Positions 57,901 through 61,967 of a stretch of DNA of 61,967 nt are shown one piece after another. Numbering within the stretch: the stretch's first letter is position 1; each line of letters starts with the position of its first letter. This DNA is from Allomuricauda sp. M10 (lineage in GTDB: Bacteria; Bacteroidota; Bacteroidia; Flavobacteriales; Flavobacteriaceae). The position numbers and the translations under genes are program-made. The notes under the pieces are model-generated. The model did not search any database and had not been told where the DNA came from. It worked only from the letters and a program-made list of their open reading frames with translations. The stretch spans positions 1-61,967 of the forward strand of contig NZ_JAJGBN010000010.1 in NCBI RefSeq assembly GCF_020782875.1. The letters are read 5' to 3'.

Positions 57901-58373
57901 CCAACACCTTCAAATACAAAAACTTTGATCTTTCTTTCCAGACCTATATCAGGTGGGGCGGTATGACCGCAATTGAAGCGTTCGCTCCCTTCGCCAAGAA
58001 GAGGTATAACAAGTTGGTGTTTGATTATTGGACCCCGACCAACCCTACAAATAATTACCCAAGACCAAATCAATTGTACGAGGGAAGCGGTCTATATGGC
58101 AGTACCCTCAGATATAGGGATGCCAGTTTGATCAGTCTACGGCAGATATCGTTGGGATACCGATTCCCACAATCACTGTTGGACAAGATGCCATTTACCG
58201 GTTTAAGGCTTTACCTATCCGGTGAGAACCTGGCATATTGGACAAAATCTGAACTAAGGGATTTTAACATGAAACCAGACCTGAACGGATCTGTAGGGGA
58301 TGATGGTACCAGGACCATTTCCTCTTATCCTGCAACAAGGACTATGATTCTAGGTATTAATGTTCAATTTTAA
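54999..58373 (+). CDS. SusC/RagA family TonB-linked outer-membrane protein with STN domain
   Basis: 1124 residues. Long signal sequence (MKLSFVLLVFALLNVNANSFSQ is its hydrophobic core, split in reading), then an STN domain (about 48-120, KIDLDIENETVQSVLEKIES) that signals to FecR, a CarboxypepD repeat (about 148-225, YTVNGTITDNQGVPIPGANV), TonB box LDEVVVVGYGTQKRKD, plug with GRIPGLDVVASGTGPG and IYGARGANGVIIITTKRG, and a 22-strand barrel ending MILGINVQF. The STN domain marks it as a transducer of surface signalling. It forms the transporter of a SusCD pair with the next gene; the substrate is not evident from sequence. Confidence 0.94.
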   Translation: MQKIDWFPSVLGNILNKNRTMKLSFVLLVFALLNVNANSFSQNTKIDLDIENETVQSVLEKIESKSSYKFFYKSGEINEDRKISLKVRNKKVADILEMIFNGEPVNYSMVKNQIVLKRTSGKPKSKDAEENKEKRNIPLAIPVQYTVNGTITDNQGVPIPGANVVEKGTTNGVAADFDGNYSLQVSGPESILVFSSIGFAGQEITVGQSTTIDVVMLEDSQSLDEVVVVGYGTQKRKDITGSVASVDTEDIADIPMTSIEGGMVGRIPGLDVVASGTGPGASAQLQLRGQRSFTATNDPLIILDGSPYYGTLNDINPYDIESVDVLKDASSTAIYGARGANGVIIITTKRGATGAPKFIFESYAGPIMAYGTIPYANGPQYAEIAREAYRAIGGYPEGGTSDEYDDIIFDEIEIESLRQGGKGLNYQDMLYQHGLQQKHQLTVSGGSDKVKYNFSGNYFKQEGIIPGEIFDRYSIRTNLDFTFSPIFSGGASILLNHSYNKRKSSAALFQAFQSSPLGKLYDDDGTPRFTATADGLLLNPLADFIYDSYRWDNKSWGAVLNVFAEAKVTPDLTYRLNLGTNFNLRTIKESAGYYSLARNLGTPTADINNSVDNLLLYESVLTYNKLFNEKHQLTLTAIQGFQSTRVETSGAGVSDLPYEESRYHNLGSATLVNSVSSNLIETDLLSYAGRVFYGYDSKYLLTLSIRADGASQFSPKHKWGYFPSAAFAYRLSSEKFMEGTQNWLDDLKLRLSYGVTGNQGISPYQTQGGVTRSAYSWNEEPGFGYYPTELENRDLKWETTAVYNFGLDFRLFKGRLSGTVDIYNTNTYDLLMYRKLPITSGYDQVLQNVGKTKNKGLELSLNSVNIAKEDFNWQTNLTFFKNNTEIEELYNGKVDDVGNRWFIGEPIEVFYDYKKIGIWQQNESAEAASYGEEPGQIKVLDVDNDGAITDADRMVLGSAQPDFVSNITNTFKYKNFDLSFQTYIRWGGMTAIEAFAPFAKKRYNKLVFDYWTPTNPTNNYPRPNQLYEGSGLYGSTLRYRDASLISLRQISLGYRFPQSLLDKMPFTGLRLYLSGENLAYWTKSELRDFNMKPDLNGSVGDDGTRTISSYPATRTMILGINVQF

Positions 58374-58383
58374 AATTTTGGTT

Positions 58384-60015
58384 ATGAAAATGCTTATCAA
58401 TAAAATTATATTATGTGTTGTAGTTGCCATATTCTTATTTGGTTGCTCAACGGATATTCTGGATGAGGAGAAAATAGTGTCCCCACCGGTCAATTCATAC
58501 TTCAAGACCGAAAAAGGTTATAAGGATTTGGTAAACTCCAACTATACCTTTACCAGAAGTCTGTTCGCGGGGGGCAACAATTTTGCGCCACTCGTTTTCT
58601 TCGGAACCGATCTTTGGACCAACGGATCCGATGGAACATTCATAGAGTTCAATGCCTATAATTCGGGAATACAGCCGGCCAATCCGGTTCTGTGGAACCT
58701 TTGGTCCCCCTTTTACCAAGGCATTGCGGCCTGTAATACCGCCATTTCAAGAGCGGGTGAAGTTGAGGAGATGACACAAAGTGAAGTGAACCAAAAAGTG
58801 GCCGAGTCCTATTTTCTTAGAGCGTGGTACTATCATATTTTGGTGATGCACTTTGGTGGCTTGCCACTGATTACCGAAGAAGTTACTGAAGTGGTCACTA
58901 CGGCCACAAGGGCTTCGGAAGCAGAGGTGTATGCTCAGATTGTGTCCGATTTGCTTTTTGCGGAGCAAAATCTTCCCGAAACACAAGATGAATTTGGAAG
59001 GGTAACAAAAGTAGCAGCACAGGCTTTATTGGCAAGGGTGTATCTAACTCTTGGTCAAAATGACAAGGCCGTCGAATTTGCCGAAAACGTGATCAACGAC
59101 CATGGATTGGCCCTATTGGATGATTATTCGAGATTATGGGATGTGGACAACAGGGAGAATTCCGAGGTAATTTGGTCCATTCAATTCTCACAGGACCAGC
59201 GTTTGAACGGAAGTGGAAATGCATACTTTCTATACTTTACTCCAAGATATGACCTGCAACCAGGAATGACCCGGGCACTGGAGAATGACCGCCCTTGGCC
59301 AAGGTTCGTGGCAACCCGGTACTACTTTGATCTATTGGCTTCCAATCGGGAGAACGATTCCAGATTTGCAAAGTCGTGGAAAACAGCTTGGATTGCCAAC
59401 AATGAGTCCACCCTACCCACCAACATGCAGATTGGCGATACGGCATTTATCTATGTTCCATGGGACGTTCCGGATGATGAAGAAGCAGTGTTGGAACAAA
59501 AATATGGGGTTTTTGACATCAATGATTTGTATGATGGGGAAAACCCAACGGGTTCCAGGGAATTGTTTCCACACATGAGAAAGTACAAAGATCCATTAAG
59601 GCCATCCATCAACAGTGGGGTAGGCACCAAGAATGTCATCGAGATTCGTTTGGCCGAAATGTACTTGATTGCAGCAGAGGCCCACATGAAACTTGGAAAT
59701 TTGCCGGAGGCTGTGGAACATATCAATACCATCAGGCATCGGGCTGCTTGGCCAGGAAAGGAAACGGCCATGGAAATCACCGAAGACCAACTGGACATAG
59801 ACTTTATCTTGGATGAAAGGGCATTGGAACTAGGAGCCGAAAGACTTAGATGGGCCGATTTGAAAAGGACGGGCAAGTTGATAGAAAGGGTACAGTTGTA
59901 CAATACCTTGGGTAGGGGCAATATCGAACAAAAACATTTGCTTCGCCCTATTCCCAGCAACATGATAGACCGTCTTACCAACCGGGACGATTTTGAACAA
60001 AACCCAGGATATTAA
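58384..60015 (+). CDS. RagB/SusD family nutrient-uptake lipoprotein
   Basis: 543 residues, the surface substrate-capturing lid of SusC. The lipoprotein signal MKMLINKIILCVVVAIFLFGC has its lipobox Cys near 21, followed by STDILDEE. SusD features: YFKTEKGYKDLVNSNYTF, SPFYQGIAACNTAISRAGEV, ESYFLRAWYYHILVMHFGG, AAQALLARVYLTLGQND (TPR-like helices), EIRLAEMYLIAAEAHMKLG and the closing LDERALELGAERLRWADLKR. ATG 58384 gives a clean lipoprotein signal; an ATG at 58360 lies inside susC. Confidence 0.93.
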   Translation: MKMLINKIILCVVVAIFLFGCSTDILDEEKIVSPPVNSYFKTEKGYKDLVNSNYTFTRSLFAGGNNFAPLVFFGTDLWTNGSDGTFIEFNAYNSGIQPANPVLWNLWSPFYQGIAACNTAISRAGEVEEMTQSEVNQKVAESYFLRAWYYHILVMHFGGLPLITEEVTEVVTTATRASEAEVYAQIVSDLLFAEQNLPETQDEFGRVTKVAAQALLARVYLTLGQNDKAVEFAENVINDHGLALLDDYSRLWDVDNRENSEVIWSIQFSQDQRLNGSGNAYFLYFTPRYDLQPGMTRALENDRPWPRFVATRYYFDLLASNRENDSRFAKSWKTAWIANNESTLPTNMQIGDTAFIYVPWDVPDDEEAVLEQKYGVFDINDLYDGENPTGSRELFPHMRKYKDPLRPSINSGVGTKNVIEIRLAEMYLIAAEAHMKLGNLPEAVEHINTIRHRAAWPGKETAMEITEDQLDIDFILDERALELGAERLRWADLKRTGKLIERVQLYNTLGRGNIEQKHLLRPIPSNMIDRLTNRDDFEQNPGY

Positions 60016-60032
60016 TCAGTAAAGACAAGATC

Positions 60033-60665
60033 ATGGGAATTTTACATAAACTCTTGGTAAAAAGGGCAGGTCTGCTATTGCTGTTCGTATGCTGTGCCAT
60101 AGGTGCATATGCACAAAATGCGAAGACACCATGCAACAAGGAGAGCATTGCCAAATGGTATAAAAGCAAGGCTTGGTTGAACGGGGCAAAACTAAAGCCC
60201 CACAAATCCATAAACATGGAGGAACTGGCACGCCAATATTGCAGTAATCCAGATTGGTGGAACAAGGCATTTGAATTTCTGGCATCACACAATCTTGAAA
60301 CATTGGAGCCTGGAAGGTATGTCATTGATGAAGGTAATGTAACCGCATTTGTTTCCGAAGGCCCTACCAAGGATATTTCGGAAATAAACTGGGAAACCCA
60401 TCAAAATTTCAACGATTTGCAGTATGTGGCCAAAGGGAAGGCCGGTATGGGGGTCGCTTCATTGAAGAATTCCAAATACACCTCAACGGCGGCCTACGAT
60501 CTCAAGCGGGATGTAGAGAACTACAATGTGGAAAATGGGAAGTTCTATGTGGGCAAGCCCGGAACATTCTTTATTTTTTCTCCAAAGGAGATTCACCGTC
60601 CGGCATTTAGGGAAAAGGGTCATGATACCATCAAAAAGGTGTTGATCAAGGTCAGGGTCCCATAA
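60033..60665 (+). CDS. Exported YhcH/YjgK/YiaL family protein
   Basis: 210 residues. Signal peptide ending GAYAQ, an N-terminal extension (about 29-88, with Cys34 and Cys70 that could form a disulfide), then the DUF386 cupin-like domain: LEPGRYVIDEGNVTAFVSEG, metal-site residues Glu121, His123 and Asp128 in NWETHQNFNDLQYVAKG, and His188 in FIFSPKEIHRPAFREKG. Cytoplasmic members include the sialic acid anomerase NanQ and proteins of uronate/sugar-acid pathways; a secreted one is unusual. It starts 17 bases after susD, so it is in that operon. Confidence 0.85.
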   Translation: MGILHKLLVKRAGLLLLFVCCAIGAYAQNAKTPCNKESIAKWYKSKAWLNGAKLKPHKSINMEELARQYCSNPDWWNKAFEFLASHNLETLEPGRYVIDEGNVTAFVSEGPTKDISEINWETHQNFNDLQYVAKGKAGMGVASLKNSKYTSTAAYDLKRDVENYNVENGKFYVGKPGTFFIFSPKEIHRPAFREKGHDTIKKVLIKVRVP

Positions 60666-60725
60666 CCCATGGAAAAAAAAATTTGAAAAATGAATCTATT
60701 ACGACATTAATTAAAATATAACATT

Positions 60726-61691
60726 ATGAAAAAAGTATTTATATCATGTATTGCCATTGTCTGTACCGTTATGGGTTTACAATCACAAAATGTAGTCTGG
60801 CAACCGGAAACAATCAAAGCGTTGACTTCTGAATGGACAGGGGAGAGGACTTCGGACGGAAGACCCAAAGTATCGGATGAGCTACTGGAACGCCTAAAGA
60901 CACTGTCAATGGAAGAAGTATGGGGAAATTTAAAAAGAAATGGCTACAGCAACCAATTTGAGAATTTTGCCAGTACTTACGAGAATGGATGGGAAATTCT
61001 GCATCCGGACCAAGTCATGACCGGTCGTGTGGTAACGGCCCAATTCATGCCTTTCCGTAAAGACTTTGATACCTACATCCAGAAGCAGGCGGAAAAGGAG
61101 GGCACTAAAACCCCTGTGACCAATTATGCGCCCATTATCAAGTTAATGGATGGGGATGTCTATGTGGCGGACAGCTATGGTAAAATGATCGATGGAACAT
61201 TGATCGGTGACAACTTGGGCAATGCCATCTATAAAGCAGGAAAACGAGGTGTCATTTTCAATGGATCTGTTCGTGATGTGGAAGGACTTTCACAAATTGA
61301 AGGGTTCAACGCGTGGATTCGGGGTTCTGATCCATCGGCCATCAAGGAAATGATGATAGAATCGGTAAATGGTCCTATTCGGATAGGAAGGGTTACCGTA
61401 TTGCCCGGCGATGTGGTCTTGGCCAAGTCTACGGGGGTAAGTTTCATCCCCGCCCATTTGGTTCAACAAGTGGTCATTTCAGGGGAATATACCGCTCTTC
61501 GCGATGAGTTCAACAGGTTCTGTATGAGTACGAATAAGTATGAGTATGTCAATGAAAGATTTGTGGTAGACGATGCGGTTTTTGAAAAAGATTTCAAGGA
61601 GTGGTTGAACAAATATCCAAACCTACCAATGCCTAAAAAGGAATTGGATGCCTTCTTGAAAGAGCGGGAAGAAAAAAGGAGTGGCAATTAA
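60726..61691 (+). CDS. Exported RraA family aldolase-like protein
   Basis: 321 residues with signal peptide MKKVFISCIAIVCTVMGLQS. The RraA fold (about 90-250) has GDVYVADSYGKMIDGTLIGD, DNLGNAIYKAGKRGVIFNGS, the conserved Arg-Asp in NGSVRDVEGL and VLPGDVVLAKSTGVSFIP. The motif usually reads DGxxRD; here Asn replaces the first Asp. Catalytic members are HMG/CHA aldolases that split 4-hydroxy-2-oxoacids with a divalent metal; others are RNase E regulators. About 90 extra residues precede the core and 60 follow it. Third enzyme-type gene after susCD; 60 bases after the YhcH-like gene. Confidence 0.85.
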   Translation: MKKVFISCIAIVCTVMGLQSQNVVWQPETIKALTSEWTGERTSDGRPKVSDELLERLKTLSMEEVWGNLKRNGYSNQFENFASTYENGWEILHPDQVMTGRVVTAQFMPFRKDFDTYIQKQAEKEGTKTPVTNYAPIIKLMDGDVYVADSYGKMIDGTLIGDNLGNAIYKAGKRGVIFNGSVRDVEGLSQIEGFNAWIRGSDPSAIKEMMIESVNGPIRIGRVTVLPGDVVLAKSTGVSFIPAHLVQQVVISGEYTALRDEFNRFCMSTNKYEYVNERFVVDDAVFEKDFKEWLNKYPNLPMPKKELDAFLKEREEKRSGN

Positions 61692-61769
61692 TCACGGGAA
61701 ACCTTAATCAAAAGTAAAAACTAACGTTGCTGCCTTGGAAAAGCAAGCTGGTAACCTAAAAACTATATT

Positions 61770-61967
61770 TTGAAAAATTGGAACATATATAAATCCAGTT
61801 TAGTGCTGGCGGCAATATCACTTTTATTTTTTGTGATAATGGTTTTCATGGGCAACCTTTCGTCGGCTGGTCTTCCCTTAGTGGTTTTCTTTCTTTTGCT
61901 GGGTATAGGCTTCAATGGTTTTGCTTCTCTCAAAGGATATACCTTCGCGGCCCTTATCTTTGGCGGG
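61770..61967 (+). CDS. Probable BASS-type transporter, N-terminal part only
   Basis: 66 codons run off the window end. From TTG 61770: LKNWNIYKSSLVLAAISLLF, then helices VIMVFMGN and LPLVVFFLLLGIGFNGFASLK split, and KGYTFAALIFGG. No stop is met. The helices and the GIGFNGFASLKGYTF motif resemble bile acid:sodium symporter (BASS) family proteins that accompany RraA genes in Bacteroidota. An ATT at 61767 is the only other in-frame start candidate. Too little is visible for certainty. Confidence 0.5.
   Translation, partial: MKNWNIYKSSLVLAAISLLFFVIMVFMGNLSSAGLPLVVFFLLLGIGFNGFASLKGYTFAALIFGG

Overview
The window reads as a piece of a Bacteroidota chromosome, most likely a marine Flavobacteriaceae of the Muricauda/Flagellimonas/Maribacter type. 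I infer this from gene content and signals, not from a database search: an ECF sigma/FecR/SusC/SusD locus, the rlmD-DUF6452-DUF6048 gene order, the MoxR/DUF58 envelope operon, bacillithiol synthesis (bshC), many lipoproteins with acidic residues after the lipobox Cys, and promoters of the Bacteroidota type (TTG, 17-23 bases, TAnnTTTG) with few Shine-Dalgarno sites. No rRNA, tRNA, CRISPR array, insertion sequence or phage gene was seen.

Layout. 1-5 kb: a frameshifted secreted amidohydrolase, a hemolysin III-like membrane protein, a large Ig-repeat lipoprotein whose signal peptide is separated from its body by a frameshift in an A/T tract, and a ZIP metal transporter. 5-16.6 kb: housekeeping genes (THUMP RNA methyltransferase, the rlmD-DUF6452-DUF6048-VOC operon, ornithine aminotransferase rocD, LD-carboxypeptidase, a CarboxypepD-repeat protein, a secreted M14 peptidase). 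16.7-23 kb: bshC; then a probable surface lipoprotein with an aerolysin/ETX-MTX2-like pore-forming domain, with an unusual control region and a TPR-HTH regulator directly upstream; then pgmB. 23-31 kb: an overlapping chain guaA / five-LysM plus periplasmic-binding-protein fusion / OsmC / DUF922, then a GH20-like enzyme facing two exported TIM-barrel sugar isomerases. 31-40.5 kb: DUF3820, pyrG, yidC, DUF6515, a four-FAS1 lipoprotein, mnmA, a nitronate monooxygenase-like enzyme and a small YfiM-like protein. 40.5-48 kb: the minus-strand SpoIIM / membrane protein / DUF4129 / DUF4350 / MoxR / DUF58 operon, with RDD and TRIC-type channel genes divergent from it. 48-52.6 kb: an outer-membrane protein, a TonB receptor and a DoxX-like protein. 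53-62 kb: a complete cell-surface-signalled uptake locus (ECF sigma, FecR, SusC with STN domain, SusD) continuing into exported YhcH/YiaL-like and exported RraA-like enzymes and, cut by the window end, a probable BASS-type transporter.

The most unusual parts are (i) the aerolysin-like lipoprotein with an 11-bp-phased TGTCC array and a long imperfect hairpin in its leader, (ii) the SusCD locus whose exported enzymes belong to two families that are normally cytoplasmic, and (iii) the two frameshifts in the first 4.2 kb, which may be real, phase-variable or assembly errors.
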